From an uncultured Clostridia bacterium (lineage in GTDB: Bacteria > Bacillota > Clostridia > Christensenellales > Aristaeellaceae): 31,070 nt of DNA. The DNA lies in assembly GCA_946409855.1 (NCBI GenBank), contig CAMJXZ010000004.1:1-31070 (forward strand), given 5' to 3'. Shown in pieces: positions 30,989-31,070 of this stretch. A program made the translations under genes and the position numbers. The notes below the pieces were generated by a model that had not been told where the DNA came from, did no database searches, and saw only the letters and a list, made by a program, of their open reading frames with translations. Numbering within the stretch: position 1 is the first letter of the stretch; each line of letters starts with the position of its first letter.

Positions 30989-31070
30989 CCGCAGGGGGGT
31001 CTTGCGACCCCCCTGCGGAACCCCCCAAACGGATTTGCCTCTCGCCCTTACAGGGCTCCCGGGCGGCAAA
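30989..31070. repeat. Cluster of inverted repeats, possible intergenic repeat element, cut by window edge
   Basis: A perfect 13-bp stem (30989-31001 with 31006-31018, loop TTGC) contains six-base G and C runs. It is followed by a nested inverted repeat: outer arms TTTGCC (31034-31039) and GGCAAA (31065-31070), inner arms GCCCT (31044-31048) and AGGGC (31052-31056). Three consecutive hairpins directly abutting an operon end are typical of dispersed intergenic repeats, but other copies cannot be seen here. Confidence 0.45.

Noticed and set aside
1..31070. tRNA, rRNA, CRISPR arrays, transposases or phage genes
   Set aside because: None was recognised on either strand by reading. Short RNAs cannot be excluded without a covariance-model search.

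Overview
The window is about 31 kb of GC-rich, densely packed bacterial DNA. Strong AAGGAG-type ribosome sites, consensus housekeeping promoters, a C39/NHLP exporter pair, DegV and PASTA proteins and several clostripain-like peptidases point to a high-GC Clostridia-type Firmicute, probably from gut or rumen. That placement is inference, because no rRNA or other phylogenetic marker is present. No tRNA, rRNA, CRISPR array, insertion sequence or phage gene was seen.

Region 1 (1-10900) is a secreted-peptidase neighbourhood. It holds three clostripain-family (C11) cysteine peptidases: one cut by the left edge on the minus strand and two large tandem paralogues of about 1,180 residues on the plus strand. 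They are interleaved with two paralogous small exported proteins, each behind a perfect TTGACA-17-TATAAT promoter. Between the small genes lie the fused, dead 5' ends of two further C11 genes. This shows that the array grew by segmental duplication and then lost part of one unit.

Region 2 (10933-12282) is a minus-strand pair: a secreted beta-rich protein and a single-pass membrane protein, both of unknown function.

Region 3 (12504-19647) is an NHLP-type peptide export locus. On the minus strand, a truncated HlyD-like adaptor, a C39 peptidase/permease/ATPase and a second permease/ATPase form an operon that ends in a glycerate kinase gene. Divergently, a 67-residue peptide with a double-glycine-type leader overlaps an ECF sigma factor gene by 14 nt. 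No RiPP-modifying enzyme is visible, so an exported unmodified signal or a sigma-controlling peptide is as likely as a bacteriocin.

Region 4 (19711-30962) looks like an acyl-lipid cassette. A patatin-like phospholipase is divergent from a ten-gene operon that is translationally coupled over most of its length: membrane-anchored alpha/beta hydrolase, AMP-ligase fused to an acyl carrier domain, two PlsC-type acyltransferases, a PASTA-repeat protein without a signal peptide, a second AMP-ligase, a free acyl carrier protein, an LRAT-like domain fused to an Sfp-type phosphopantetheinyl transferase, a second membrane-anchored alpha/beta hydrolase, and a DegV fatty-acid-binding protein. Together these could release, bind, activate, carry and re-esterify fatty acids: a split, ACP-based counterpart of the Aas/Lands-cycle route, or a pathway for an unknown acylated lipid. 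The operon ends in a cluster of strong hairpins at the right edge.
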